Assembly: GCA_024707325.1 (NCBI GenBank)
Contig: JANPZY010000001.1
Location: 1,922,501-1,986,500, forward strand
DNA length: 64,000 bases
Origin: Opitutus sp.
Lineage (GTDB): Bacteria > Verrucomicrobiota > Verrucomicrobiia > Opitutales > Opitutaceae
Reading direction: 5' to 3'
A model generated the notes under the pieces. The model saw only the letters and a program-made list of their open reading frames with translations. It had not been told where the DNA came from and did no database searches. A program made the translations under genes and the position numbers. Positions 1 to 9,309 of the stretch are shown here, one piece after another (position 1 is the stretch's first letter; each line of letters begins with the position of its first letter).

Positions 1-232
1 AAATGTCCTTCGGCTTTTTCGCGAGGCCGAGCGCGCCCATGCCGAGACCGACCGCGCCGGAGGAAACGACGATCACCTCGGTGCCGGCCGCACGGATCGC
101 AGCGATCTGCGTGGCGATGGCGGCGATGCGCGCTTCATCGAGCTGGCCGATGCCGGACGTGAGAACGCCGGTGCCGAGCTTCACGATGATGCGGCGCGGC
201 GGCGTGGACGAAGTCTTGGGCAGGGGAGACAC
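1..232 (-). CDS. proB: glutamate 5-kinase, N-terminal part (truncated by window edge)
   Basis: Glutamate 5-kinase phosphorylates glutamate in the first step of proline synthesis in the cytoplasm. The minus strand reads an amino-acid-kinase start: RRIIVKLGTGVLTSG near residues 13-27, then an ISSGAV-type segment read here as VVSSGAVGLGMG. These match the nucleotide/glutamate-binding N-terminus of ProB. The proposed start is a GTG at 230-232, about 12 codons before the first conserved strand; no ATG lies in frame. The gene runs off the left edge, so only about 77 codons are visible. It lies 50 bases after frr in the same direction and is probably co-transcribed with pyrH-frr. Confidence 0.8.
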   Translation of the reverse strand, partial: MSPLPKTSSTPPRRIIVKLGTGVLTSGIGQLDEARIAAIATQIAAIRAAGTEVIVVSSGAVGLGMGALGLAKKPKDI

Positions 233-282
233 AGATACGGAAAGGCCGCGGACGCGCGAGGCGGCCGCGGCCAAAGAGGAGA

Positions 283-828
283 TCAGACCGTGAGGAGGTC
301 TTTTTCTTTGCTCGCGAGATGCGTGTTGATCTCGGCGATGGCCTTGTCGGTCGCGGCCTGGATGTCTTTTTCGAGGCGCTTGGTTTCGTCCTCGGGGAGC
401 TTGGCCTTCTTGAGGGCTTCAAGGGAGTCGCGGCGGACGTTGCGCACGTGCACGCGACCTTGCTCGGCGAGTTGTTGCGCGTTCTTGACGAATTGCTGGC
501 GGCGCTCGCGGCTCATCTCGGGGAGCGGGATGCGCACGATCTTCCCGTCCGGAACGGGGTTGAAACCGAGGTTCGCCTCCTGGATGCCTTTCACGATCGC
601 TTTGATCAGGCCGACATCCCAGGGCTGGATCTGAATGAGGCGGGCGTCGGGCGTGGAGATGGCGGCGTTTTGCTTGAGGGGCGTCATGGAGCCGTAGGCT
701 TCGATCATGACGTTTTCCACCATGGCGGGCGTGGCCTTGCCGGTGTGGATCGCGCTGAATTCATGCAGCGTGTGGTCCACGGCTTTCTTCATCTTGGCCT
801 GGGCATCGAGAAGGATGGGATTGGACAT
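283..828 (-). CDS. frr: ribosome recycling factor
   Basis: Ribosome recycling factor splits post-termination ribosomes together with EF-G. The 181-residue product, close to the usual 185, begins MSNPILLDAQAKM. It carries the family features: an N-terminal helix, the SMTPLKQNAAIS segment, IVRIPLPEMSRERRQ near the middle, and the VRNVRRDSLEALKKAK helix. The ATG at 826-828 was preferred over an upstream extension because it matches the family N-terminus. The extension would cross the repetitive spacer. The gene is downstream of pyrH, a very common pairing. The 121-base spacer holds an inverted-repeat element. Confidence 0.97.
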   Translation of the reverse strand: MSNPILLDAQAKMKKAVDHTLHEFSAIHTGKATPAMVENVMIEAYGSMTPLKQNAAISTPDARLIQIQPWDVGLIKAIVKGIQEANLGFNPVPDGKIVRIPLPEMSRERRQQFVKNAQQLAEQGRVHVRNVRRDSLEALKKAKLPEDETKRLEKDIQAATDKAIAEINTHLASKEKDLLTV

Positions 829-829
829 G

Positions 830-948
830 GGGGAGAGGAATTGGGAGTTGAGAGAAAAGAGTTGAGAGAAAAACCAAGAGGAAGCGAGAGCGGAGCCGGT
901 GCTCCGACTCTCAACTCTCAACCCTCAACTCTCAACTGGCGCGCAGCA
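830..948. repeat. imperfect inverted repeat of 'gttgagag' words in the pyrH-frr spacer
   Basis: The left arm (about 838-868) repeats GGAGTTGAGAG-like words. The right arm (about 907-938) repeats CTCTCAACTCTCAAC-like words. Together they can fold into a long imperfect hairpin with a loop of roughly 35 bases. It sits inside an apparent operon, so it is more likely a dispersed intergenic palindrome or RNA-processing/stability element than a full terminator. No T-run follows on the minus strand. Confidence 0.6.
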
Positions 949-949
949 C

Positions 950-1690
950 TTAGCCGTGCACGAGCGTGCCGATCTTTTCGCCCACGACGGCGTTGCGGAT
1001 GGCGTGCTCGTCGCCCAGGTCGAAGACGAGGATCGGCACGTTGTTGTCGAGGCAGAGCGAGAACGCGGTCGAGTCCATGACGTTGAGCCGCTGCTTCAGC
1101 GCATCGATGTAGGAAATCTGGTCGTAGCGGACCGCGTCGGGATACTTCTTCGGGTCCTTGTCGTAGATGCCGTCGACCTTGGTGGCCTTCATGATGATGT
1201 CGGCGTGCATTTCCGAAGCGCGGAGGGCGGCGGTCGTGTCGGTGGAGAAATACGGGTTGCCCGTGCCGGCGACAAAGATCACCACGCGGCCCTTCTCGAG
1301 GTGGCGCATGGCGCGGCGGAGGATGAACGGCTCCGCGAGCTGGTTCATCGGGATCGCGCTTTGCACGCGGGTCTTCACGCCCATCTTTTCGAGGCAATCC
1401 ATGAGCGCGAGGCCGTTGATCACGGTCGCGAGCATGCCCATGTAGTCGCCGGTCGTGCGGTCGACACCGCGCTTGGCGCCCGCGAGACCGCGGAAGATAT
1501 TGCCGCCGCCGATCACGACGCACACTTGCACGCCGAGATCGTGGATCTCCTTCACCTGCGTGCAGATTTTTTCGAGGGTGGCCGCGTCGATCGCGTCTCC
1601 ACTTTTGCCCCCGCGCAGCACCTCGCCACTCAACTTGAGGACGATGCGCTTATATTTGACCTGAGGATCCACCGGCGTGCGTGCGTGCAT
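950..1690 (-). CDS. pyrH: UMP kinase
   Basis: Bacterial UMP kinase converts UMP to UDP for pyrimidine nucleotide synthesis. The 246-residue protein has the amino-acid-kinase fold. [14 protein letters not shown] near residues 14-27 and [14 protein letters not shown] near 56-69 bind phosphate. [15 protein letters not shown] and [13 protein letters not shown] cover the UMP and ATP sites. The start is the ATG at 1688-1690. It heads the pyrH-frr(-proB) series on the minus strand. Length and motifs are fully typical. Confidence 0.97.
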   Translation of the reverse strand: MHARTPVDPQVKYKRIVLKLSGEVLRGGKSGDAIDAATLEKICTQVKEIHDLGVQVCVVIGGGNIFRGLAGAKRGVDRTTGDYMGMLATVINGLALMDCLEKMGVKTRVQSAIPMNQLAEPFILRRAMRHLEKGRVVIFVAGTGNPYFSTDTTAALRASEMHADIIMKATKVDGIYDKDPKKYPDAVRYDQISYIDALKQRLNVMDSTAFSLCLDNNVPILVFDLGDEHAIRNAVVGEKIGTLVHG

Positions 1691-1761
1691 GGTGCGCGAG
1701 GAAACGGCAGGGCAAAAATGACGTCAACTCTCCGCATTATCGGTGAACCGCTGACGGGGAA

Positions 1762-2580
1762 TCACTTGATGCCGGCCCGCGCTTCGGTGGCCACGATGAA
1801 GCGCTGCAGCCACCGGAAGATCGCCACGACCGGCAGCGTCGCCAGCACCGAGCAGGCGAGGATGTCGCCCCACTGCAGCGGCGGCTGGGTAAACAGCGCC
1901 GCGAGGCTCAGCTGCACGGTCCGCGTCTCGTCGCGCGTCGCGATCATCAGCGGCCACAGAAAATCGCCCCAATGCGTGAGCAGATCGAGCACGACGACGG
2001 TCGCGAGCGCCGGCTTCACCGCGGGCAGGCCGATGCGCCAGAATTGTTGCCAAACGCTGGCGCCATCCATTGCGGCCGCCTCTTCCAGTTCGGCCGGCAG
2101 CGCGAGAAAGTGCTGCCGCAGGAAATAGATGTTAAACGCTTTCGCGAAAAACGGCGCGGTCAGGCCTGCCATCGCCGCGAAATAACCACCCGTCAGTCCG
2201 ACATCGCGCGCGGTGAGAAACATCGGCACGGCGAGCACCTCCACCGGCAAAATGATCAGCACGACCGTGAGGCCAAACAACCATTCGCGTCCGCGAAACT
2301 GCAGCCGCGCGAAGGCGTAGGCGGCGAGCGCGTTGACGAAAAGACCGACGCCACTGATCAGCGCGACCTGCAGGAGCGAGTTGAGCAAACCGCGACCGAG
2401 CGTCCCGCGCCGCCACGCGTCGCCGTAGTTTTCGAGCGTCCATCCGCTCGCGCTCAGCCATTCCGCGAGCCGAAAGATCTGCGACTCCTCGCGCAGCGAG
2501 CCGAGCAGCATCCAGAGCAGGGGAGCGAGAAACACGAACGCCACCGCGACGCTCGCGACGATTTTCCACGGGCGGTTCAC
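1762..2580 (-). CDS. sugar ABC transporter permease, MalG/UgpE type
   Basis: This is an inner-membrane permease subunit of a carbohydrate ABC importer (272 aa, about six membrane segments). The cytoplasmic EAA loop that docks the ATPase is visible as EEAAAMDGASVWQQFWRIGLP-like sequence around residues 166-186, as in MalG-type subunits. The start is a GTG at 2578-2580 that overlaps the preceding permease stop as GTGA, indicating translational coupling. A longer reading upstream is the shadow of the preceding gene. No ATP-binding subunit is encoded next to it, so it probably uses a shared MsmX/UgpC-type ATPase encoded elsewhere. The substrate is unknown. Confidence 0.92.
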   Translation of the reverse strand: MNRPWKIVASVAVAFVFLAPLLWMLLGSLREESQIFRLAEWLSASGWTLENYGDAWRRGTLGRGLLNSLLQVALISGVGLFVNALAAYAFARLQFRGREWLFGLTVVLIILPVEVLAVPMFLTARDVGLTGGYFAAMAGLTAPFFAKAFNIYFLRQHFLALPAELEEAAAMDGASVWQQFWRIGLPAVKPALATVVVLDLLTHWGDFLWPLMIATRDETRTVQLSLAALFTQPPLQWGDILACSVLATLPVVAIFRWLQRFIVATEARAGIK

Positions 2581-3467
2581 CCGCGCTCCTCCCGCGTCCA
2601 ACGGCGCTGCACGAGCGCCAGCACTCCCACGACCAGCAAAAACAAAAACGCCGCTGCGCACGCGCGCCCGAGATCCTGGTCGAGAAACGTCATCTCGTAG
2701 ATCGCCTGCACGAGCGAGATCGTGCTCGAGCCGGGTCCGCCGCGCGTCATCAGATACGGCTGCACGAAGAGCCGGAACGAGAGGATCGTCGTCACCGTCA
2801 CCACGAACACGATCGTGTTGCGCAGATTCGGGATCACCACGTGCCACACGCGTTGCCACGCCGACGCGCCGTCGATCTGCGCCGCATCGAGGAGCGAGCG
2901 CGGGACGTTCTGCAGACCGGCCACGAACACCATCATCTGCAGCCCCACGCCCTGCCACACCGACATCGCGGCGATCGCCGGCAACGCGAGCGCGGGATCG
3001 CGCAACCACGCCTGCGGCGGGAGGCCGACGAGTCCGAGCGCGGCGTTCACGAGACCCATTTCGCCGCCTTCCGCCGGCTGGTAGAGCATCGTCCACAGCA
3101 CCGCCAGCACGGGCATCGAGACGACCACCGGCACGAAGAAAATCGTGCGCAACCAGCGCCACGCGGGCTCGGGTCGGTTGACCCACAGCGCGAGCAGAAA
3201 CGCGACGGCGGTTTGCACCGGCACGACCATCAGCGCGAAAAGCGCGGTGTTGCCAAACGCACGGCGGAAGCGCGGATCGGTGAGCAGATCGGAGTAGTGC
3301 CCGAGTCCGATGAAGCTGCTTTCCTCAGGCGCGAGCAGATCGGCGTTGCTCACGCTCCACCATGCGGCGCGAAGCATCGGCCATGCGACGAAGACTGCCA
3401 GCAACCCCAGTGCAGGCGCGAGAAACAGTGGCGCGAGCCGCGCCTGGTTGCGGCGCCACGGAGTCAC
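2577..3467 (-). CDS. sugar ABC transporter permease, MalF/UgpA type
   Basis: This is the second permease of the same importer (296 aa). It has an N-terminal membrane segment (LAPLFLAPALGLLAVFVAWP, residues 11-30) and further hydrophobic segments. An EAA-type loop, LDAAQIDGASAWQRVWHVVIP, lies in the second half, as in UgpA/MalF proteins. It starts with GTG at 3465-3467 and overlaps the binding-protein stop as GTGA. Its own stop overlaps the next permease in the same way. The three genes form a tightly coupled operon whose members all start with GTG. Confidence 0.92.
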   Translation of the reverse strand: MTPWRRNQARLAPLFLAPALGLLAVFVAWPMLRAAWWSVSNADLLAPEESSFIGLGHYSDLLTDPRFRRAFGNTALFALMVVPVQTAVAFLLALWVNRPEPAWRWLRTIFFVPVVVSMPVLAVLWTMLYQPAEGGEMGLVNAALGLVGLPPQAWLRDPALALPAIAAMSVWQGVGLQMMVFVAGLQNVPRSLLDAAQIDGASAWQRVWHVVIPNLRNTIVFVVTVTTILSFRLFVQPYLMTRGGPGSSTISLVQAIYEMTFLDQDLGRACAAAFLFLLVVGVLALVQRRWTREERG

Positions 3468-4738
3468 GGCGTGGCCTCCTTCGTGATGCGGCGCTCGATC
3501 ACTGCCTGCACTTCACGCTCCGCGATCGCGAGCCGCGCGGCGGCATCGGTGCCTTGCGCGATGTCGCGCAGCGCGCCCGCGAACTGCATCGTGAGCGTGG
3601 CATAGAACGGTGTGCGCGGACGCGCCCGGGCGAAGTTCTCCAGTTGGTATCGAAAAAGCTGATACGGCGGCTCTCCGTATTCCGGGAATGCCGCAAAGGC
3701 CGAGCGCCGCGCCGGCACCGCGCCGTTGGCGCGCACGATCCGCTCCACGCCTTGCACCGGATCGGTCGCCCAGCGGAGCCAGAGCGCCGCGAGCTCCGGC
3801 CTGCGCGCCGAGCTTGTCATGCCCCAGCACCAGCTGCCGCAGGGCGCGACGGGTTTGTCGCCGAGCGTCGGCAGCGGCATCACGCCGAGGTTCTCGCCTT
3901 TGTTCTTCGCGTGCGAACGCGCCATCCAGTGGCCGCTCCAATCCATCGCCGTCGCGCCGTTGCCGAATGGATCGGGATCAACCGGATTCGCCGCCGCGAA
4001 GCCGCGCCGAAATAGCGTTTGCCAGCGCTCCGCGCCGCGCACCGTTTCCGCACTCGTGAGTGCGCCGGTCACGCGATTTGCCTCGGCGTCGATGATGCGC
4101 CCGCCGGCTGACCACACGACCGGCAGAAACGCATACGTGAACCACTCGTCGGCGCTCTCGTTCATGTGCAGCGCCACGGGTTCGATGTTGGCCGCGCGCA
4201 GCGCCGCGCACGCGTCGAGAAACTCATCCCACGTCCACCCGCGCGGAAACGGCGGCGGCTCCACGCCCGCGCGCGCGAGCATCGCGCGATCGTAGTAGAG
4301 CACCGCGGCAGAATCGAACGCCCCCAGCGCATACAGGCGTCCATCGATCGTGCCCTGTTCGATGATCGTCGGTAGAAAATCCTCCAGGTCCTCGCGCGCG
4401 AACCAGCGATCGATCGGCTGCAGCACACCTGCCGTGGCGAAGCGCGCCACGGTTGGGCCGTCGAGGTCGAGCACGTCGGGCAGATCGCGCGCGGCCGCGG
4501 CGATGGCGATTTTTTCTCCGTATTGGAAATCCGGGAAAAACGTGATCGCCACACGCACACCGCGATCCGCGTGTGCCGCGTTGAAGGCCTCGGCCATTTC
4601 GCGCATCGCACGGTTTTCCGCTTCCTGGCCTTGGTGACACCAGACACGGATCACGTGCACACCCTCGCGCGACCGCTCGCTGCAACCAACGGCGCCGAAG
4701 GCGAAAAATAGAAGTATCGGAAGAAGAAAACGAGACAC
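3464..4738 (-). CDS. sugar ABC transporter substrate-binding lipoprotein
   Basis: This is an extracytoplasmic solute-binding protein of the carbohydrate type (424 aa from the chosen start). A hydrophobic signal ends in a lipobox-like FGAVGC, with the lipidated Cys at residue 19. Next comes the family core, including the segment about turning up FFPDFQYGEKIA and a WTWDEFLDACAAL motif typical of MalE/UgpB relatives. GTG at 4736-4738 was chosen because it places the signal peptide at the N-terminus. A longer TTG reading would bury it. The gene is first in the operon with two permeases. The sugar bound cannot be read from the sequence. Confidence 0.9.
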   Translation of the reverse strand: MSRFLLPILLFFAFGAVGCSERSREGVHVIRVWCHQGQEAENRAMREMAEAFNAAHADRGVRVAITFFPDFQYGEKIAIAAAARDLPDVLDLDGPTVARFATAGVLQPIDRWFAREDLEDFLPTIIEQGTIDGRLYALGAFDSAAVLYYDRAMLARAGVEPPPFPRGWTWDEFLDACAALRAANIEPVALHMNESADEWFTYAFLPVVWSAGGRIIDAEANRVTGALTSAETVRGAERWQTLFRRGFAAANPVDPDPFGNGATAMDWSGHWMARSHAKNKGENLGVMPLPTLGDKPVAPCGSWCWGMTSSARRPELAALWLRWATDPVQGVERIVRANGAVPARRSAFAAFPEYGEPPYQLFRYQLENFARARPRTPFYATLTMQFAGALRDIAQGTDAAARLAIAEREVQAVIERRITKEATP

Positions 4739-4980
4739 GTTCGGGAGGGGCAGAGGTCGCGCTCCGCTTTGCGGGCAGACCGGGGATTCTCGGATGGGTT
4801 CGGCCGATCCCGAACCCAGACCCTGAGGCAAACTCCCATGCCGCGCGCGGCAAGCGACTTCTTTAGCGGGACGGAAGTTCGCCGGGTGGTGGTGACGCCG
4901 CCGCGCATCTATCTTGAAGGGCCGGTGCGCGTGCGTGCCGGCCGCAACGCAACCACAACCCCACTCAAGGAGACTTCGTC

Positions 4981-5358
4981 ATGCGATTTATCTCAACGCG
5001 GGCTCACGGAGCCTTGGACTACATCGTCGGACTACTGCTCATCTTCGCGCCCCAACTGTTTCAGCTTCCGCCCGGCGCCGCTTCGCGTGTGCCCGTGGTG
5101 CTCGGTCTTGCGGCGCTGATCTACAGCCTGCTCACCCGCTACGAACTCGGCGCGGTGAAACTGATTCCCTTCAAGGCCCACCTCGTGATCGATTTTCTCA
5201 GCGGCGTGGTGCTCGCTCTTTCGCCGTGGCTCTTCGGTTTCTCCGAGTTGGTGTGGGTGCCGCACGTGATTGTCGGCGTGCTCGAGATCGGCGCTTCGCT
5301 CCTGACGCAGACCACGCCGACCGTCTCGCAGGGCGCGCCCACGCGTCCGGTGATGTGA
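4981..5358 (+). CDS. SPW-repeat membrane protein
   Basis: A small integral membrane protein of 125 aa with about four hydrophobic helices. It has the short motif that names the SPW family, ALSPWLFGF near residues 79-87, and an N-terminal HGALDYIVGLLLIFAPQLF segment typical of these proteins. The biochemical role of the family is unknown. A good ribosome-binding site, AAGGAG, lies about nine bases before the ATG. It sits alone between the divergent sugar importer and the topoisomerase gene. Confidence 0.8.
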   Translation: MRFISTRAHGALDYIVGLLLIFAPQLFQLPPGAASRVPVVLGLAALIYSLLTRYELGAVKLIPFKAHLVIDFLSGVVLALSPWLFGFSELVWVPHVIVGVLEIGASLLTQTTPTVSQGAPTRPVM

Positions 5359-5402
5359 CGCACCCCGCGGAACCGCTGGCGGGCTGAGTCCACTATCAAC
5401 GC

Positions 5403-6545
5403 ATGCCCCGCCCCGATTCTCCCTCGCCGGAAAGTCCGCCACCCGCCGTGGTCGAAAACATGGCCACGGCGCGCGCCGCCGGTTTGCGCTACGTGTCCGA
5501 CGAATCGCCGGGCATCACGCGCGAGCTGCGCGGGAAAGCGCCCATTTATCGCGATCCCGACGGAAAACGTATCACCAGCAAGGATACACTCCGCCGCATC
5601 GGCCGGCTTGTGATTCCGCCGGCGTGGACCGAGGTGTGGATCTGCCCGCTCGAAAACGGCCACATCCAGGCCACTGGCCGCGACGCGCGCGGCCGCAAGC
5701 AGTATCGTTATCACGACGACTGGAAATCCGTGCGCGACGAAAACAAGTTCGAGCGCACGCTCGCGTTCGGCCGCGCCCTGCCGCGGATTCGCCGTCGCAT
5801 CGCGCGCGATCTGGCGCGCAAACGACTCGATCGGCGCCGCGTGCTCGCCGCCATCGTGCGGCTGCTCGAGACCACGCTCATCCGCATCGGCAACGAAGAG
5901 TATGCGAAGCAGAACCGCTCCTTCGGTCTCAGCACGATGCGTGATCGGCACGTCAAGATTCGCGGTGGCTCCATGCATTTCGAGTTTCGCGGCAAGAGCG
6001 GGAAACAGCACGAAATCGACCTGCACGATCCGCGGCTCGCGAAGATCGTGCGGCAGGCGCAGGACCTGCCCGGCCAGGATCTCTTTCAATATGAGGACGA
6101 CGACGGCCAGCCGCAGAAGATCGGCTCGAGCGACGTGAACGAGTATTTGCACGAGATCGCCGGCGCGGAATTTTCCGCGAAGGATTTTCGCACCTGGGCC
6201 GGCACCGTGCTCGCCGCGCTCGCGCTGCGCGAGTTCGAGAAATTCGACACGAAGGCGCAGGCGAAGAAGAACCTCGTGCAGGCGATCGAGCGCGTCTCCG
6301 AACGCCTCGGCAATACGCCCGCCGTCTGCAAAAAGTGCTACATCCACCCCGTGGTGATGAACAGCTACCTCGAAGGTGAAACGATTGCGCAACTTGAGAA
6401 ACGCGCTGCGCAGGCCCTGAAAAACGATCTCAGCGGTCTCAACGCCGAAGAAGGCGCCGTGCTCGCGTTTCTCGAGGCGCGACTGCGTCAGGAACGCAAA
6501 ACCCGCAAACGCCCTCCGACCGAGTCGAAGCGCAAAGCGGCTTGA
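5403..6545 (+). CDS. DNA topoisomerase IB (poxvirus/eukaryote-like, bacterial type)
   Basis: A monomeric type IB topoisomerase that relaxes supercoils through a 3'-phosphotyrosine intermediate. The 380-residue protein has the N-terminal DNA-clamp domain (about 27-110) and the tyrosine-recombinase-like catalytic domain. Visible active-site elements are the Arg-rich stretch near 126-145, KDFRTWAGT at 260-268 and the nucleophile in KCYIHPVV (Tyr313). The C-terminus is Lys/Arg-rich. Such enzymes occur patchily in bacteria and often move horizontally, but base use here looks like the neighbours. A 22-bp tandem array begins directly after the TGA. Confidence 0.95.
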   Translation: MPRPDSPSPESPPPAVVENMATARAAGLRYVSDESPGITRELRGKAPIYRDPDGKRITSKDTLRRIGRLVIPPAWTEVWICPLENGHIQATGRDARGRKQYRYHDDWKSVRDENKFERTLAFGRALPRIRRRIARDLARKRLDRRRVLAAIVRLLETTLIRIGNEEYAKQNRSFGLSTMRDRHVKIRGGSMHFEFRGKSGKQHEIDLHDPRLAKIVRQAQDLPGQDLFQYEDDDGQPQKIGSSDVNEYLHEIAGAEFSAKDFRTWAGTVLAALALREFEKFDTKAQAKKNLVQAIERVSERLGNTPAVCKKCYIHPVVMNSYLEGETIAQLEKRAAQALKNDLSGLNAEEGAVLAFLEARLRQERKTRKRPPTESKRKAA

Positions 6546-6677
6546 GTCGGGACTGAGTGCGGACCGGGTCGAGCCAAGGTGCGGCCCAGGTCGGGACAAG
6601 GTGCGGACCGGGTCGAGCCAAGGTGCGGACACGGTCGAGCCACGGGCCGCACCGCGTCAGGATCGAGTGCGGCTCGA
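6546..6677 (+). repeat. 22-bp tandem array, six units (locus 1)
   Basis: Six head-to-tail units of exactly 22 bp with consensus near GTCGRGMCAAGGTGCGGACC plus GG. They start at the base after the topIB stop codon. Units are 60-90% alike and never change length. Each unit looks like two diverged 11-mers (GTCGGGACAAG and GTGCGGACCGG share 7 of 11 bases). There are no unique spacers, so it is not a CRISPR. Related arrays lie at 21474, 30849, 42207, 52825 and 61628. Confidence 0.85.
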
Positions 6678-6687
6678 TTTGGGCGTG

Positions 6688-8466
6688 TTACGCTTCGAGC
6701 GGTTCGTCTTTGTTTTCGATCAGTCCGCGGGTTTGGCGATGGACGAGCGAGGCGTAGTAGCCGTTGAGGCGCATCAACTCGTCGTGCGGGCCGATCTCGG
6801 CGATGCGACCTTCGCGGAGAACAACAATGCGGTCGGCGTTGACGACCGTGGCAAGGCGATGGGCGATCACGAACGTCGTGCGTCCGCGCATGAGTTTTTC
6901 GACGGCGTCCTGCACGAGTCCTTCGGATTCGGCGTCGAGCGAGGCGGTGGCTTCGTCGAGGATGATGATGCGCGGGTTTTTCACCAACGCGCGCGCGATC
7001 GTGATGCGCTGACGTTCGCCGACCGAAAAACGACTCCCGCGCTCGCCGACCGAGGTCTGATATTTTTCCGGCAGGCGTTGGATGAAATCGTGGGCGTTGG
7101 CCGCGCGAGCGGCGGCTTCCATCTCGGCCACGGTCGCGTCGGGGCGGCCGTAAACGATGTTGTTGCGCACCGAGTCATTGAAGAGGAGCGGATCCTGCAG
7201 CACGACGCCGATGTGTTTGCGGAGGGAGCTTTGCTTCAGGTCGCGCAGATCGGAGCCGTCGAGAAGAATGCTGCCGCTGATCGGATCGTAGAACCGCATG
7301 AGCAGCGCCATGAGCGTGGTCTTGCCGGAGCCGCTCGGGCCGACGATCGCGATCGTCTCGCCCGCGCGCACGGAGAGGGTGACGCCATCGAGCAACGGCC
7401 GGCCCTCCTGTTCGTAGCGAAATGTGACATCGCGGAACTCGATGTCGCCGCGAACCGACGTGACTTCGCGCGCATGCGGCGAGTCGCCGAGATGTTCCTG
7501 CACGTCGAGAATCGCGAAAATCTCGTCGAGCGACGTGGTGGCGCGCTGGACCGTTTGATACACGCCGCTGAGACCCTGCACGGGACCGAAGAGCCCGCCG
7601 ACGTAACCGAGCAACGCGACCAGCGTGCCGAGCGTGATCTGTCCGCGTGCGACGAAAATGCCGCCGGCGCAGATGGCGACGACGCGGGCGAGCGCGATCG
7701 CGAGATTGCTCGCGGCGCCAATGCTCGCGTCGGTGCGCACACCCGTGACCACGACGGCGTTGGCCGCCGAGACGTCGCGGAGGAAGCGCTGTTTCTCCAT
7801 GTCCTCCATCGCGAAGCTCCGGACGGTGACGATGCCGGAAAGCACTTCGTTGAACCGCGAGTAGATCTTGGCCCACTGGTCGATCAGGTTGCGCTCGCGG
7901 CGGATTTGCTCGGGCGAGGCCATCGCGGCGGCGATCGCGGGCAGCGGCGCAAAAACGAGCACCAGCAGTGCGAGCCGCCAGTCGAGCCGGAACATGATGA
8001 CCAGCGAGATCACCAGGTAGAGCACCGAGGGAAACGTGTTGAAAAGGAGCTGGGTGACGGCCGTAAGGAAACCCTGGATACCGCGATCGAGGCGCGTCAT
8101 GATCGCGCCGACGCCTTCGCTGCGCTGCATGCGCAGCGGCATGCGGTGGAGTTTGCCGACGGTTTGCTCGAGCAGCGAAAAGTGGATGCCGAGTCGCGTG
8201 CGCCACGTGAGCCAGTTGGAAACGCCGCTGGCCGCTTCGCGCAGGAGTGTGAGGCCGAGCAAAACGCCGACGCCATACATCAGCCGCTGCGCGCCACGGC
8301 CCTCGCCCAAATCATCGAAGATCATCTTCAACACGAGCGGCTCCACCGCGTTGAAAGCGGCGACCAGAAGCGTGAAGACGAGAATGAGGAGAACCGAGCG
8401 GCGAAAGGGCCACGCAAAGTGCAACGCTCGCCGCAAGCGGCTCGGCCGAGCGCGCGGAGCGATCAT
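6688..8466 (-). CDS. ABC exporter, fused membrane and ATPase domains (MsbA/lipid-glycan type)
   Basis: A half-transporter of the ABCB type (592 aa). The transmembrane domain spans about residues 20-310 and the ATPase 340-580. Walker A is GPSGSGKTT (376-384), the signature is a variant FSVGE (480-484) rather than LSGGQ, and Walker B is RIIILDEATASLD (499 on). It probably works as a homodimer exporting a lipid-linked or glycosylated product. It ends the minus-strand half of the glycan locus, coupled to the methyltransferase by an ATGA overlap at 8463-8466. The exported compound is presumably made by this locus. Confidence 0.92.
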   Translation of the reverse strand: MIAPRARPSRLRRALHFAWPFRRSVLLILVFTLLVAAFNAVEPLVLKMIFDDLGEGRGAQRLMYGVGVLLGLTLLREAASGVSNWLTWRTRLGIHFSLLEQTVGKLHRMPLRMQRSEGVGAIMTRLDRGIQGFLTAVTQLLFNTFPSVLYLVISLVIMFRLDWRLALLVLVFAPLPAIAAAMASPEQIRRERNLIDQWAKIYSRFNEVLSGIVTVRSFAMEDMEKQRFLRDVSAANAVVVTGVRTDASIGAASNLAIALARVVAICAGGIFVARGQITLGTLVALLGYVGGLFGPVQGLSGVYQTVQRATTSLDEIFAILDVQEHLGDSPHAREVTSVRGDIEFRDVTFRYEQEGRPLLDGVTLSVRAGETIAIVGPSGSGKTTLMALLMRFYDPISGSILLDGSDLRDLKQSSLRKHIGVVLQDPLLFNDSVRNNIVYGRPDATVAEMEAAARAANAHDFIQRLPEKYQTSVGERGSRFSVGERQRITIARALVKNPRIIILDEATASLDAESEGLVQDAVEKLMRGRTTFVIAHRLATVVNADRIVVLREGRIAEIGPHDELMRLNGYYASLVHRQTRGLIENKDEPLEA

Positions 8467-9309
8467 GGAGGCGAAGTGCGGAAAGCGGAGGCGTTGTTGG
8501 CGGAGCCGCGGCCGGTCGCGGCGAGAATTTCTTCGTCGTTCCACGCGCGTCCTCGTTTCACGCCGCCGGGGTGAGCGGGTTCGCAGAGATACATCTCGTG
8601 GCCGGGCTGCGAGATCACACGCAGACCCGTCGAGCGGAGCATCGCTTCGATGCAGGCGTGGTTGGGCGTCCACCAGTTGGTGGGATCGCCGGCGAGCTTC
8701 TTTTCGATGAAAGCCATCTTGGGCCAGCCGGAGGCCACGAGCGACGTGCGATCGTTGAAATCCTGATCTTCCGGTGTATCCGCCACGTCCATACCGGGCA
8801 TCGTGAGCGTCTGAAACACGAGGAGGCGCTTCACTTTTTCCGCGACGAGATCGAGTGCGAGCAGTGGATAGCGCAGGTGGTAGAAAACGCCCATGAAGAG
8901 CACGAGGTCGAAGCGTTCGTCCCACCGCGCGAGATCGTAGATGTGGCCCTGGCGAAGCTCGATGCGATCGCCGAAGGGGAACTGCTCCTTGGCCCACCGC
9001 GCCTGACGGAGAAAATGCGGATCGAGATCGAGCGCGACGACGCTGGCGCCGCGGCGGGCGAGTTCGAGCGAGTAAAAGCCGGCGTTGCACCCGAGATCGA
9101 GCGCGCTCCAACCGGTGAGATCGGCCGGCAGACTCGGCGCGATGTCGCGCCACTTGAACGCGGGAAAGTCGCCGAGCGGGTGATTGGGTGCGGTCTGGCT
9201 GCCGTCCGGGAAATGCAGGTTGTGAAACCAGGGACCGAAGTCGGCGGCGCGCGCAGCGAGACCGGCGGCCGGTCCGCGGGGGGTGGGTCATGAGCACGTT
9301 GGGATTCAT
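8463..9309 (-). CDS. SAM-dependent methyltransferase, TIGR04290-like (frame broken by one base)
   Basis: Probable small-molecule or glycan methyltransferase. In the corrected frame it is 281 aa. It has DFGPWFHNLHFPDGSQTAPNH near the N-terminus, a SAM-binding motif I of the type WSALDLGCNAGFYSLELA, and VLFMGVFYHLRYPL in the core. This matches my memory of the Rta_06860-type family (TIGR04290), found in conserved but uncharacterised glycan clusters. The start is the ATG at 9307-9309, overlapping the glycosyltransferase stop as ATGA. The start codon and the conserved frame are separated by a G6 run at 9278-9283; removing one G joins them. This could be a consensus error or a true frameshift. Confidence 0.8.
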
